From NCBI RefSeq assembly GCF_000430765.1, contig NZ_KE387239.1, positions 179,372-243,371 of the forward strand: a stretch of DNA of 64,000 nucleotides, written 5' to 3'. Source of the stretch: Peribacillus kribbensis DSM 17871. Its GTDB lineage: Bacteria; Bacillota; Bacilli; Bacillales; DSM-1321. Shown here piece by piece: positions 19,641-33,894 of this stretch (positions are counted from its first letter, which is position 1; every line of letters starts with the position of its first letter). The translations under genes were made by a program, and so were the position numbers. The notes under the pieces are model-generated. The model was not told the DNA's origin. It ran no database searches and saw nothing but the letters and a program-made list of their open reading frames with translations.

Positions 19641-20540
19641 ATGAGTACGGGAGCTGCAAATGATATCCAGCTGGTAATCATTACAGGAATGTCAGGGGCG
19701 GGGAAAACCGTAGCTATACAAAGCTTTGAGGATCTAGGCTTCTTTTGCGTGGACAATCTGCCCCCGACTCTTCTTCCTAAATTCCTGGAGCTGATGAAGG
19801 AATCGGGAAGCAAGATGAATAAAGTGGCGCTGGGAATGGACCTTCGCGGAAGGGAGTTTTTCGAGCATCTGTTCCGCGCATTGGATGAAATGAGTGAAAG
19901 CTCCTGGATCACACCGCAGATTTTATTTCTTGATGCGGAAGATTCTGTCCTTGTTAGAAGGTATAAAGAGACCAGGAGAACCCATCCTCTTGCTCCTTTC
20001 GGCCTTCCTATGGAGGGGATCCAGCTTGAAAGAAGCATGCTTGAGGAATTAAAGGGAAGGGCAAGGCTCATTTATAATACCTCGGAACTAAAACCCCGCG
20101 AGCTGCGTGAAAAAATCCTCAGCGAGTTTTCAACAAATAAGCTCAGCACCTTCACGGTCAATGTCATGTCTTTTGGTTTTAAGCATGGGCTTCCTATCGA
20201 TGCGGATCTGGTTTTCGATGTGCGTTTCCTGCCGAATCCTTTTTATATTGAAGCCATGCGGCCGCAGACTGGCCTTGATGAAGATGTAAACAAGTATGTA
20301 ATGAAATGGACTGAAACCCAGAAGTTCCTTGAGAAGGTCACTGATCTGCTTACCTTCATGCTGCCCCATTATAAACGAGAGGGCAAGGCCCAGCTCGTCA
20401 TCGCGATTGGCTGTACCGGAGGCCAGCATCGGTCTGTTGCTCTGGCAGAGTATATTGGCCATTATTTTAAGAAGGAATACTTTACCCAGATCACACACCG
20501 GGATATTGACAAAAGAAAGGATCATCCTCATGCCAAATAA
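19641..20540 (+). CDS. rapZ: RNase adapter / nucleotide-binding protein RapZ (YvcJ)
   Basis: A 299-residue P-loop protein. Walker A GMSGAGKT is at 16-23, and the C-terminal part has the conserved [14 protein letters not shown] block. In B. subtilis YvcJ hydrolyses ATP/GTP and affects competence; in E. coli RapZ senses glucosamine-6-phosphate and guides RNase E to GlmZ. It overlaps yvcK by 11 bases. The nearby nagAB and the UDP-GlcNAc-binding YvcK suggest a shared amino-sugar theme, but the genes are in separate operons. Confidence 0.94.
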   Translation: MSTGAANDIQLVIITGMSGAGKTVAIQSFEDLGFFCVDNLPPTLLPKFLELMKESGSKMNKVALGMDLRGREFFEHLFRALDEMSESSWITPQILFLDAEDSVLVRRYKETRRTHPLAPFGLPMEGIQLERSMLEELKGRARLIYNTSELKPRELREKILSEFSTNKLSTFTVNVMSFGFKHGLPIDADLVFDVRFLPNPFYIEAMRPQTGLDEDVNKYVMKWTETQKFLEKVTDLLTFMLPHYKREGKAQLVIAIGCTGGQHRSVALAEYIGHYFKKEYFTQITHRDIDKRKDHPHAK

Positions 20541-21516
20541 TCACAGGCTCCCCAGAATTGTCGTCATAGGCGGCGGGACAGGTCTTCCCGTCCTCATCAG
20601 GGGGCTGAAAAGCTATCCAATCGACATCAGTGCCATAGTTACCGTCGCAGATGATGGGGGAAGTTCAGGACGTCTGAGGGATGATATGGATATACCGCCT
20701 CCAGGTGATGTGAGGAATGTCCTGGCTGCCCTTTCGGATGTGGAGCCTCTGGTCGAGCAGATGTTCCAGCACCGATTCAGCCATTCTGTTGAACTGACAG
20801 GCCATTCACTTGGCAATCTGATCATCGCAGCCATGACATCCATAACCGGAGATTTCGTCCATGCCATCCAGGAAATGGCCAAAGTCCTGAATGTACGGGG
20901 AAAAGTTCTCCCTGCCGCCAACCAGAGTGTGATTCTGCATGCGGAAATGGAAGACGGGACCATTGTGACCGGAGAATCCAAGATTCCCGAATATGGCAAG
21001 AAAATCAAACGGGTCTTTCTGACGCCGGAGGATGTTAAACCGCTTTCAGAAACACTTGATGCTATCCAAAGTGCAGATCTAATCGTCATTGGTCCGGGAA
21101 GTCTGTATACCAGCATCCTCCCTAATCTGCTTGTTCCGGAACTCGGACGTGCAGTATGCGAGGCACCGGCAAAAAAAATCTATATCTGCAATTTGATGAC
21201 CCAGGCAGGGGAAACCCTCAATTTTACGGCGAGCGACCATGTAGAAGCGATTTACAATCATATGAACTGCTCCTTTATGGATTATATCCTTGTAAACAAT
21301 GAGGAGATTTCCCAAACCGCCAGACTTAAATATAAAGAAGAATACGCGAAGCCCGTCGTCTATGATTTTGACAGGCTGAGTGAATTTGGAATCACCGTGC
21401 TTCAGGAGCCGATTGTCAGCTATGATGGCAACGTTGTCCGCCATAATACGAAAAAGGTTGCTGAAATTTTATATAAACTTCTTCTAGAAGAATCGAAACT
21501 GCCGAAACGGCCGTAA
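20530..21516 (+). CDS. yvcK: gluconeogenesis/cell-wall regulator YvcK (GlmR/MgfK)
   Basis: A 328-residue CofD/UPF0052-like protein with [16 protein letters not shown] at the N-terminus, [27 protein letters not shown] and [10 protein letters not shown]. In B. subtilis it binds UDP-GlcNAc and stimulates GlmS, and is needed for growth on gluconeogenic carbon. The ATG at 20530 lies within the rapZ end; the much longer frame from 20329 is an overlap artefact. Thirty-seven bases separate it from whiA. Confidence 0.93.
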   Translation: MPNNHRLPRIVVIGGGTGLPVLIRGLKSYPIDISAIVTVADDGGSSGRLRDDMDIPPPGDVRNVLAALSDVEPLVEQMFQHRFSHSVELTGHSLGNLIIAAMTSITGDFVHAIQEMAKVLNVRGKVLPAANQSVILHAEMEDGTIVTGESKIPEYGKKIKRVFLTPEDVKPLSETLDAIQSADLIVIGPGSLYTSILPNLLVPELGRAVCEAPAKKIYICNLMTQAGETLNFTASDHVEAIYNHMNCSFMDYILVNNEEISQTARLKYKEEYAKPVVYDFDRLSEFGITVLQEPIVSYDGNVVRHNTKKVAEILYKLLLEESKLPKRP

Positions 21517-21553
21517 TAATGCCAATGCGGCCCAGACAGGAGGTGAGAAGGAA

Positions 21554-22498
21554 TTGTCCTTCGCATCTGAAACAAAAAAAGAATTAACAACACTTGAGAT
21601 TAAAGACTGCTGTGCCGAAGCGGAGCTTTCTGCCCTTATTCGAATGAACGGCTCGCTATCCTTTTCCAACCGCAAGCTCGTAGTGGATGTGCAGACAGAA
21701 AACGCGGCTATTGCAAGAAGAATTTATACATTGTTGAAAAAAAGCTTTGATGTCCAGGTGGAGCTTCTCGTCAGGAAAAAAATGAAGCTTAAGAAAAATA
21801 ATGTGTACATAGTAAGGCTTTCGGAAAAAGCCAAGGAAATTCTTGCGTCCTTGAAAATCATAGGAGATGGTTTCAGCATCCATCATGATATATCAAAGGA
21901 ATTGATTGCCAAGAAATGCTGTAAGCGTTCGTATCTTAGGGGGGCTTTCCTGGCAGGGGGTTCGGTAAATAACCCGGAAACGTCCTCGTATCATTTGGAA
22001 ATCTTTTCTCTTTATAAAGAGCATAATGATGAGCTGTGCGAGCTGATGAACATCTTTGATCTGAAAGCGAAGACCCTGGAAAGGAAAAAGGGGTATATCA
22101 CCTATTTAAAAGAAGCTGAAAAGATTGCTGAATTCTTGAATATCATCGGAGCCCATACAGCCCTGTTGAAATTTGAGGATGTCAGGATCGTCCGGGACAT
22201 GCGCAATTCAGTGAACCGCCTGGTTAACTGCGAAACCGCCAATCTGAACAAAACCATCGGAGCTTCATTGAGACAGGTCGAAAATATTAAATTGATTGAG
22301 CAGACTGTTGGGCTCAGTATCCTGCCGGACAAGCTGAGGGAAATTGCAGAGCTCAGGGTTGCCTATCAGGATGTGACACTTAAAGAACTGGGAGAAATGG
22401 TCTCCGGCAGCAACATCAGCAAATCAGGCATTAACCATAGACTCAGAAAGATTGATGAGATTGCCGAAAAGCTTCGTTCTGGAGAACCGATTTCATAA
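21554..22498 (+). CDS. whiA: DNA-binding protein WhiA
   Basis: A 314-residue WhiA protein with an N-terminal LAGLIDADG-like homing-endonuclease fold ([14 protein letters not shown] around residue 135) that lacks nuclease residues, and a C-terminal helix-turn-helix ([20 protein letters not shown]). The TTG start follows AGGAGGTGAG. In Bacillus it influences cell division and chromosome segregation; in Streptomyces it is a sporulation regulator. It is conserved next to yvcK and crh. Confidence 0.95.
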   Translation: MSFASETKKELTTLEIKDCCAEAELSALIRMNGSLSFSNRKLVVDVQTENAAIARRIYTLLKKSFDVQVELLVRKKMKLKKNNVYIVRLSEKAKEILASLKIIGDGFSIHHDISKELIAKKCCKRSYLRGAFLAGGSVNNPETSSYHLEIFSLYKEHNDELCELMNIFDLKAKTLERKKGYITYLKEAEKIAEFLNIIGAHTALLKFEDVRIVRDMRNSVNRLVNCETANLNKTIGASLRQVENIKLIEQTVGLSILPDKLREIAELRVAYQDVTLKELGEMVSGSNISKSGINHRLRKIDEIAEKLRSGEPIS

Positions 22499-22635
22499 GC
22501 ATTCTGTTAGGATTCCCCTGATTACAACATTAGATTGTGCAAACGGGTTTCAAACAGGTTGGTAAATGGATAAATAAGTATAATACTCAAAGATTAAAAA
22601 CATACATTATAAAAAGGGAATGGGGAGGTAAGGTA

Positions 22636-22893
22636 ATGGTAGTAAAAGTTGTCCAGGTCCAGCTGAAAACGGGCCTGCAGGCAAGGCCCGCAGCACTTTT
22701 CGTCCAGGAGGCAAACCGTTTCACAGCGGATGTCTTCCTTGAGAAGGATGGCAAAAAAGTGAACGCGAAAAGCATCATGGGCTTAATGAGCCTGGCTGTA
22801 AGCTCAGGTTCTGAGGTAAAGCTCGTTGCTGAGGGAAAAGACGAAGACGAGGCGATTGAAGCCCTGGAAGCGTTTGTCCAAAACCAGGAATAA
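22636..22893 (+). CDS. crh: catabolite repression HPr-like protein Crh
   Basis: An 85-residue HPr paralogue. Gln15 replaces the catalytic His of HPr (GLQARPAA), so it cannot accept phosphate from enzyme I. Ser46 (NAKSIMG), the HprK target, is kept. P-Ser-Crh is a CcpA co-effector. ATG at 22636 follows GGGGAGGTAAGG; an upstream longer frame from 22537 is not supported. It ends the yvcI-crh cluster at a terminator shared with clpP. Confidence 0.97.
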   Translation: MVVKVVQVQLKTGLQARPAALFVQEANRFTADVFLEKDGKKVNAKSIMGLMSLAVSSGSEVKLVAEGKDEDEAIEALEAFVQNQE

Positions 22894-22900
22894 ACCAAAA

Positions 22901-22930
22901 AAAAAGAGGCTGAGCAATCAGCCTCTTTTA
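22901..22930. terminator. bidirectional terminator of crh and clpP
   Basis: AAAGAGGCTGA pairs with TCAGCCTCTTT around GCAA with A- and T-runs on both sides, placed between convergent crh and clpP. Confidence 0.9.
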
Positions 22931-22936
22931 TGCATT

Positions 22937-23536
22937 TTATTTATTGTTTTCAAGATCGTTGCGGCTCATAAGCTTATCAACCAATCCATATTCCACAGCT
23001 CTTTCAGCTGTCATGAAGTTGTCACGCTCTGTGTCGCGTTCAATCACTTCAAGCGGCTGGCCGGTCCGCTCAGAAAGAACCTTGTTCAAGCGGTCGCGGA
23101 GGAAGAGGATGCGTTTCGCTGCAATTTCAATTTCAGTAGCCTGACCTTGAGCTCCGCCAAGCGGCTGATGGATCATAACCTCTGAGTTTGGAAGAACATA
23201 GCGCATCCCTTTTTCACCAGCAGCAAGAAGGAATGCACCCATGGAAGCCGCCATCCCGATACAGATGGTTGAAACCTTCGGCTTGATGAACTGCATGGTG
23301 TCATAGATGGCCATACCAGCTGTAATGCTGCCGCCAGGGCTGTTAATGTAAATATGGATATCCTTCTCAGGATTTTCCGCTTCAAGGAAAAGAAGCTGTG
23401 CTACAATGGAGTTCGCAACATTATCATCAATGGCACTTCCGAGCATAATGATGCGGTCCTTCAATAGGCGTGAATAGATATCATACGCACGCTCACCGCG
23501 GTTTGTCTGTTCAATGACTGTAGGAATTAAATTCAT
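22937..23536 (-). CDS. clpP: ATP-dependent Clp protease proteolytic subunit
   Basis: A 199-residue serine protease forming tetradecameric barrels with ClpC/ClpX/ClpE. The catalytic triad Ser98 (GMAASMGAF), His123 (MIHQPLGG) and Asp172 (ERDTERD) is complete. ATG at 23536 follows AGGAGGAG; the longer frame to 23593 is unsupported. It is transcribed alone from a promoter overlapped by a CtsR box. It can degrade SsrA-tagged proteins made by the smpB/ssrA pair located 17 kb away. Confidence 0.97.
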   Translation of the reverse strand: MNLIPTVIEQTNRGERAYDIYSRLLKDRIIMLGSAIDDNVANSIVAQLLFLEAENPEKDIHIYINSPGGSITAGMAIYDTMQFIKPKVSTICIGMAASMGAFLLAAGEKGMRYVLPNSEVMIHQPLGGAQGQATEIEIAAKRILFLRDRLNKVLSERTGQPLEVIERDTERDNFMTAERAVEYGLVDKLMSRNDLENNK

Positions 23537-23680
23537 ACATTTCTCCTCCTTTAAAAAAGACGCTGTTATACCTTCAATTAATTTGTATTTCACGGCAGCT
23601 TTTCACAAATACTATGTATACAGGCTGTGCGAAAAGTGCTTAAGAAATAAAACGGATGGATGTTTATTCCTCATGATGTT

Positions 23681-23711
23681 ATCATACACCGATTGGTCAA
23701 TTTAGGTCAAA
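23681..23711 (-). promoter_or_regulatory. clpP promoter with CtsR operator
   Basis: On the minus strand TTGACC (-35, complement of 23705-23710) and TATGAT (-10, complement of 23681-23686) are 18 bases apart. GGTCAAT-N3-GGTCAAA at 23695-23711 matches the CtsR heptad direct repeat (consensus RGTCAAA-N3-RGTCAAA) and covers the -35. This predicts heat-inducible clpP repression by CtsR, as in B. subtilis. Confidence 0.88.
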
Positions 23712-23931
23712 CAAAAGACATTGGTCAGCGAAAAAAATCATTCGACAATCTCATTCATTATGTATAAAATAGACCTTGTGTTTGACTATATGTTTTGAAG
23801 GCCGTTTTTAAAGAGTTTGTTGCTTTTAAGATAAAGAATCAAAAAACAACATTACTTTAAAACAATGCCTTAATAAATATGTGACTTTATCCATGATACC
23901 CAATGTTGTTCAATTTAAACATAATTTGGCC
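23712..23931. other. clpP-tRNA intergenic region
   Basis: About 220 bases of AT-rich sequence between the divergent clpP and tRNA-Arg promoters. One more GGTCA half-site occurs at ~23722. I see no gene here. Confidence 0.4.
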
Positions 23932-23960
23932 TTGCAAAACGAAGTAAATTATATTATAAT
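23932..23960 (+). promoter_or_regulatory. tRNA-Arg promoter
   Basis: TTGCAA (23932-23937) and TATAAT (23955-23960) are 17 bases apart, 35 bases before the tRNA. Confidence 0.85.
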
Positions 23961-23995
23961 AGTTTTCTGAGCGAGTTAATCGCCGTTTATATTCT

Positions 23996-24067
23996 GCCCT
24001 CGTGGTGCAACGGATAGCACGTGAGATTCCGGTTCTTAAGATGTGGGTTCGATTCCTGCCGAGGGCG
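23996..24067 (+). tRNA. tRNA-Arg (CCG)
   Basis: A full cloverleaf: acceptor GCCCTCG/CGAGGGC with discriminator G, D-stem GTGC/GCAC, anticodon stem TGAGA/TCTTA with loop TTCCGGT (anticodon CCG, reads CGG), and T-arm with GGGTTCGATTCC. The CCA end is not encoded. It stands alone with its own promoter and terminator. Confidence 0.93.
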
Positions 24068-24075
24068 TCATAAAA

Positions 24076-24122
24076 AAAGTTCCTATTCCTGTATGATTTT
24101 ATACGAGCATAGGAGCTTTTTT
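24076..24122 (+). terminator. terminator after tRNA-Arg
   Basis: AGTTCCTAT...ATAGGAGCT with an inner GTATGA/ATAC pairing, followed by TTTTTT, 9 bases after the tRNA. Confidence 0.8.
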
Positions 24123-24278
24123 GTTTTCCGTCAGTCTACTCTTGGCATGTTCGCATGGCTGTTGCCAGACCTGTTCTATATTAATATATTGAATTATAGG
24201 ATGTATTTGTTGGAAACGGTTACATCATGCTTTTTCATATTCCTATTTTGTATTAAAATAAAAGCAGGAGGGATATGT

Positions 24279-25598
24279 ATGCAATTAAGAAACGGTCAGT
24301 TTCAACAGCAGACTTTGAAGGCTGCCATGACTCAGGAGCTGAGCCAGGCGATCGCTCTGCTTCAGTATACATCCCAGGAGCTGTCTGCATTTCTGGAGGC
24401 CCGGGCTGTAGAAAACCCCTTGGTGGTCCTGGAATCGGAGGACAGGGGTGCGGTCTTGGATCTTTATAAAGGGATAAGAAGCCGCAGGGTCCAGCGGGAA
24501 AATGCAGCAGAGAATTGGCTTGAACAAATCGGGGACCGGACAGTGACCCTTGACCGCTATCTTCAAATTCAATTATCTATATACAAGTTTACAGAGAAAG
24601 AAAGGCGGGTTTTAAATTATTTGAGCATGAGCCTGGATTCCAATGGCTATTTCCGCTCCTCCATTGATGAGGCTGCCAGAATCACCGGGGCGGATCCCGA
24701 ACTGGTTGAATCCTGTTTTCAAACGCTTCAAAAGCTGGAGCCTGCCGGTGTGGGTGCGAGAAACCTCCAGGAGTGTCTGCTCCTCCAGATTGAGCGGGAA
24801 GGGCAAGATGCTCTTTCGGCAAAAATCGTAAAGGATGAGTTCCTGCTGTTTGCCGAGAAAAAGTGGAAGGAGCTGTCCCGGAGGCTGAATGTTCCTTTGA
24901 AGAAAATCCAGGAGGTACAGGATTATATCCAAACATTAAATCCCCGTCCCGGTGCATCCTTTCATAGTGAGCTGCCTGCCTATGCAGTACCCGATGTAAT
25001 CGTGGATGAAGAACTGAGAGTGAGCCTGGCCCACAATCATTCGTCCAGCTGGAGGCTGAATGAGCCCTATTATTCCAGCCTAAAAGGATACGGCGACCGC
25101 AGTTTGGACCATTATATTAAGGAGAAATGGCAGGAATTCCAATGGATCTCCCGCAGCCTTAAACAGAGAAGGGAAACCATCCTGAAGGTGACGGAACTGA
25201 TTGTGGAAAAGCAGCCTCAATGCTTCAGGAAAGGGCTTGCCTCCTTAAAGCCGATGACCATGAAAGAGGTCAGCGAGGAATTGGGTATCCATGAATCGAC
25301 AGTCAGCAGGACGGTAAGGGATAAGTATGTGCAGGCTCCTTTCGGGACAATCGAGCTGAGGGCGTTCTTTACATCGAATCTTCAATCCGAAACGAGTGAA
25401 GAAGTTTCCGCTGCGGCAGTAAAAAAAGAAATTCAAATGCTGGTCCAAAAAGAAGATAAGACAAAGCCTTTATCGGATCAGGAAATTTCTGATATATTAA
25501 AAATGGAAAGCGGGATCATACTGTCCAGGAGGACCGTAGCCAAGTACCGGGACCAGCTGGACATCCCATCTTCTTCGAAAAGGAAACGATATATCTAG
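24279..25598 (+). CDS. rpoN: RNA polymerase sigma-54 factor (SigL)
   Basis: A 439-residue sigma-54. The N-terminal Gln/Leu-rich activator-interacting region (LRNGQFQQQTLKAAMTQEL) covers ~1-50, the core-binding domain follows, an HTH (MKEVSEELGIHESTVSRTV) lies near 345, and the C-terminal RpoN box is intact (LSRRTVAKYRDQL). ATG at 24279 follows GGAGGG; the long frame from 24021 reads through the tRNA and is rejected. It needs AAA+ enhancer-binding activators, none of which are in this window. Confidence 0.95.
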   Translation: MQLRNGQFQQQTLKAAMTQELSQAIALLQYTSQELSAFLEARAVENPLVVLESEDRGAVLDLYKGIRSRRVQRENAAENWLEQIGDRTVTLDRYLQIQLSIYKFTEKERRVLNYLSMSLDSNGYFRSSIDEAARITGADPELVESCFQTLQKLEPAGVGARNLQECLLLQIEREGQDALSAKIVKDEFLLFAEKKWKELSRRLNVPLKKIQEVQDYIQTLNPRPGASFHSELPAYAVPDVIVDEELRVSLAHNHSSSWRLNEPYYSSLKGYGDRSLDHYIKEKWQEFQWISRSLKQRRETILKVTELIVEKQPQCFRKGLASLKPMTMKEVSEELGIHESTVSRTVRDKYVQAPFGTIELRAFFTSNLQSETSEEVSAAAVKKEIQMLVQKEDKTKPLSDQEISDILKMESGIILSRRTVAKYRDQLDIPSSSKRKRYI

Positions 25599-25615
25599 CG
25601 GCGGGGAGTATGGAA

Positions 25616-25858
25616 ATGACAGTTATCCAGTTTTATACAAGAGAAAAATGCCCGCTCTGTGTCAAGGCAAAGGGCATATTAAACGATCTTCAGCCCGAAC
25701 TGGGCTTTGAAATTGATGAAATTGATATTTATTCAGATGATGGGCTTATTGAACGATTTGGACTGATGATTCCGGTCATCGAGCATGATGGAAAAATCGT
25801 TCAATATGGCCAGGTAAATAAAGAGGAAATTAGGAAACGGTTTCAGAAAAAAAGCTGA
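25616..25858 (+). CDS. glutaredoxin-family protein
   Basis: An 80-residue thioredoxin-fold protein with a CPLC motif near residue 12 (TREKCPLCVKAKGIL) and the cis-Pro in LMIPVIEHDGK. It belongs to the glutaredoxin-like DUF836 group. ATG at 25616 has correct spacing from GGGGAG; ATG at 25610 is too close. It is 17 bases after rpoN and just upstream of the cggR promoter, probably co-transcribed with rpoN. A thiol-disulfide role is likely, partner unknown. Confidence 0.85.
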   Translation: MTVIQFYTREKCPLCVKAKGILNDLQPELGFEIDEIDIYSDDGLIERFGLMIPVIEHDGKIVQYGQVNKEEIRKRFQKKS

Positions 25859-25867
25859 ACATATTGG

Positions 25868-25896
25868 TTGAAGTCTGCATATACTCCTGTTAGAAT
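25868..25896 (+). promoter_or_regulatory. cggR-gapA operon promoter
   Basis: TTGAAG (25868-25873) and TAGAAT (25891-25896) with exactly 17 bases between them, ~35 bases upstream of the CggR operator. Confidence 0.85.
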
Positions 25897-25931
25897 GAAA
25901 ATTGAAATAGGGGTATTTTTTTTGGAGTGTG

Positions 25932-25969
25932 CGGGACATAATATGTCTCAGCGGGACTAAAAACGACCA
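25932..25969 (+). promoter_or_regulatory. CggR operator
   Basis: CGGGAC-N6-TGTC-N4-CGGGAC-N8 followed by ACCA. This matches the known B. subtilis operator layout CGGGAC-N6-TGTC-N4-CGGGAC-N8-TGTC except for the last half-site. It sits between promoter and cggR, so bound CggR would block elongation until fructose-1,6-bisphosphate accumulates. Confidence 0.9.
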
Positions 25970-25994
25970 TCCTAATTCACAGAAGGAGTTACAC

Positions 25995-27011
25995 ATGCGC
26001 TCATTAATCGAGGTCCAGAGAAAATTATTGCCTGATTTAATGGATGTTATGCAAAAGCGCTACCAGATTCTCCGCTACATAAAATTTATGCAGCCTGTTG
26101 GCAGAAGAAATCTAAGCACGAGTTTGAACCTCACGGAAAGAACGCTGAGGGGAGAGGTGGAGTTTCTTAAGGCGCAGAACCTGATCGATATTTTCCCTTC
26201 CGGCATGCATATCTCGAGCACGGGCGAGGAAGTATTGGAGAAATTAGAGGGTGTAATGCGTGAACTAACGGGTATAGACACAATGGAAGAACTGTTAGCC
26301 AGGCAATACTCTGTTAAAGAAGTGATCATTGTGAGCGGCAACAGTGATACATCTCCCTGGGTCAAAAACGAACTGGGAAAAGAGTGTGCAGCTTGCATAA
26401 AAAGGAATCTCTCAGGGGAAAATATCATCGCTGTCACAGGCGGTTCAACACTGGCTGCAGTGGCTGATATGCTGACCCCCGATTCACGTAAAACTCTTTT
26501 TGTTCCAGCGAGGGGCGGCCTTGGCGAGGATGTGCACAACCAGGCTAATACGATTGCAGCGAATATGGCTGCCAGCATGGAGTCAGACTGCCGTGTTCTG
26601 TATGTCCCGGAGCAAGTGAGCAGGGAAGCGTATCGCTCCTTTATGAAAGAGCCGGGGATAAAAGACGTGATTTCTTTAATCAACAAAGCGAACATCGTGG
26701 TGCATGGCATCGGGGATGCGCTTGCCATGGCTGAAAGAAGGAAATCACCGCCTGAGATAATGGAGAAGATCAAAAAGGGAAATGCTGTTGGAGAAGCCTT
26801 TGGTTATTATTTTGATGAAAAGCCGGAAATTATCCACAAGGTCCACACAATAGGCATCCAGAAGGAAGATCTTGAACATTCGGACCATGTAATTGCAGTA
26901 GCGGGGGGCATTTCGAAGGCGAAGGCCATAAGGGCTTACCTGAAAATGGCGCCGGCCACTACGATACTGATTACAGATGAAGCGGTAGCAAATGAGTTAT
27001 TAAAGGGCTAG
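25995..27011 (+). CDS. cggR: central glycolytic genes regulator
   Basis: A 338-residue SorC/DeoR-type repressor with an N-terminal winged HTH (GRRNLSTSLNLTERTLRGEV, ~residue 33) and a C-terminal sugar-phosphate-binding domain resembling isomerases (VTGGSTLAAVADML; VVHGIGDALAMAERR). It represses the gapA operon and is relieved by fructose-1,6-bisphosphate. ATG at 25995 follows AGAAGGAGT; the frame from 25929 begins inside the operator. It is related in design to DeoR at 46872 in this window. Confidence 0.95.
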   Translation: MRSLIEVQRKLLPDLMDVMQKRYQILRYIKFMQPVGRRNLSTSLNLTERTLRGEVEFLKAQNLIDIFPSGMHISSTGEEVLEKLEGVMRELTGIDTMEELLARQYSVKEVIIVSGNSDTSPWVKNELGKECAACIKRNLSGENIIAVTGGSTLAAVADMLTPDSRKTLFVPARGGLGEDVHNQANTIAANMAASMESDCRVLYVPEQVSREAYRSFMKEPGIKDVISLINKANIVVHGIGDALAMAERRKSPPEIMEKIKKGNAVGEAFGYYFDEKPEIIHKVHTIGIQKEDLEHSDHVIAVAGGISKAKAIRAYLKMAPATTILITDEAVANELLKG

Positions 27012-28079
<1,068 letters not shown>

Positions 28080-28147
28080 TTCATAAACCTCGTCCACTGC
28101 TTGTTTTTGGCTTTCGCGGCTAAATACAGCTATAATAGTAAATAAAT

Positions 28148-28187
28148 AAAGGGGAGCGGGGATGTATGCCCTTCTTCCCCTTTTTTT
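28148..28187 (+). terminator. gapA terminator/attenuating hairpin
   Basis: AAAGGGGA pairs with TCCCCTTT and is followed by T7. Partial read-through would deliver gapA-promoter transcripts into pgk, giving higher gapA than pgk output. Confidence 0.75.
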
Positions 28188-28208
28188 GGGTAAGCTCTAA
28201 GAAGCTGG

Positions 28209-28262
28209 CTGAAGCTTATGTACGATGCCGCTTTTCACCTATAAGAGCTTCAGGTACATAAG
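28209..28262 (+). promoter_or_regulatory. interleaved inverted repeats in the pgk leader
   Basis: CTGAAGCT (28209-28216) is complementary to AGCTTCAG (28246-28253), and CTTATGTAC (28215-28223) to GTACATAAG (28254-28262). The order A-B-A'-B' means the two stems cannot nest: they form either a pseudoknot or two alternative folds. Located 44 bases before pgk. Confidence 0.6.
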
Positions 28263-28305
28263 GTTAGGCCGGGCTTCATTTTTATAAGGAGGTCTACGGG
28301 ATTAT

Positions 28306-33139
<4,834 letters not shown>

Positions 33140-33160
33140 TCATATCAGCAAAAAATACGC

Positions 33161-33235
33161 CTGAATTTAGTCGTACAAACCAATTCAAGGACGCTTGAAT
33201 TGTGGAGTACACCGTACTGAATTTAGCCGTACAAA
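33161..33235. repeat. direct repeats flanking an inverted repeat after eno
   Basis: CTGAATTTAG[T/C]CGTACAAA occurs at 33161-33179 and 33217-33235 (18 of 19 identical). Between them CAATTCAAG (33181-33189) and CTTGAATTG (33194-33202) form a perfect inverted repeat with 4-base spacer, and AGTAC-ACC-GTACT follows at 33206-33218. The block lies between the eno stop and the eno terminator, 60 bases from a truncated integrase. Confidence 0.7.
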
Positions 33236-33246
33236 TGTTATCAATT

Positions 33247-33292
33247 AAACCTTCCGTTTATGTGTGTAATAACACTGACGGGAGGTTTTTTT
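33247..33292 (+). terminator. eno operon terminator
   Basis: AACCTTCCGT...GTGT pairs with ACAC...ACGGGAGGTT, followed by T7. The 3' arm (GGGAGG) also stands at Shine-Dalgarno distance from the next reading frame's GTG. Confidence 0.85.
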
Positions 33293-33574
33293 GTGCTTAT
33301 ATCGGACTTATTGAAAGAATTTACTTTCGACCTGAAAATTAAGAATTACGCTGAACGCGCGACTGAAACTTATAACTACAACACCAACCAGCTTATTTAC
33401 TATCTGGGGCAGTTCCACGAGATAACCGACATTGAAGATGTTTCAGGAGTGCATATAAAGAAATTCGTTCAGCACCAATTGGATTCAGGTAAAAAACCAA
33501 CTTACATTAATACGCTCATTAAATCCTTAAGAGCTTTGTATCTATATAGTGAAATTCAAAAGGGGATTATATAA
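33293..33574 (+). pseudogene. truncated tyrosine recombinase (N-terminal SAM-like domain)
   Basis: A 93-residue frame matching only the N-terminal core-binding domain of phage-type integrases (LISDLLKEFTFDLKIKNYAE at the start, then IKKFVQHQLDSGKKPTYINT and SLRALYLYSEIQKG). The catalytic domain with its Arg/His/Arg/Tyr residues is absent after the TAA. GTG at 33293 uses GGAGG from the eno terminator as ribosome site. Most likely a remnant of an integrated element. Confidence 0.7.
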
Positions 33575-33690
33575 TGTACGGAATCATTAAAAGACGGAAA
33601 ACTGCCGACTATGCCCAAATATGGTATACGACAATCCTATGCAGGATGTTGGAGAAGTGCTGTCGCTTAAAGAAGACCGACTGGGCATAG
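33574..33690 (+). CDS. possible 38-residue coupled ORF, uncertain
   Basis: ATG overlaps the preceding stop (TAATG) and AAGGGGAT lies 8 bases upstream. It reads MYGIIKRRKTADYAQ and ends at TAG. Another frame in the same stretch reads DNPMQDVGEVLSLKEDR, which could instead be shifted integrase sequence. Low confidence that it is made. Confidence 0.25.
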   Translation: MYGIIKRRKTADYAQIWYTTILCRMLEKCCRLKKTDWA

Positions 33691-33894
33691 CAAAGTGAGG
33701 TTCCGTCAGATTATGAAAGCGCATTAATTTAATACTTCGTTTCCCGGGAGGCCAGACAGACGGATTGACAGCCTGTCCGGTTTTTTTTTATGTACATCAG
33801 CAGCCGCATCGCTTCATCAGGTTTGGATTAAAAAACGCCGGGAATATATTCATTAATCAGCATTGGCAAAAAGGGGAGGTGCAAGCGGACAGCA
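33691..33894 (+). other. non-coding gap before the lipoprotein gene
   Basis: Holds a terminator hairpin at 33751-33790 and otherwise no recognisable gene. GGGGAGGTG at 33874-33882 is the ribosome-site candidate of the next gene. Confidence 0.5.
33751..33790 (+). terminator. intrinsic terminator
   Basis: GCCAGACAG pairs with CTGTCCGG (one mismatch) and is followed by nine T residues. Confidence 0.75.

Noticed and set aside
23996..24067. tRNA-Arg as an attachment site
   Set aside because: No duplicated 3' end or integrase nearby; core genes lie on both sides.
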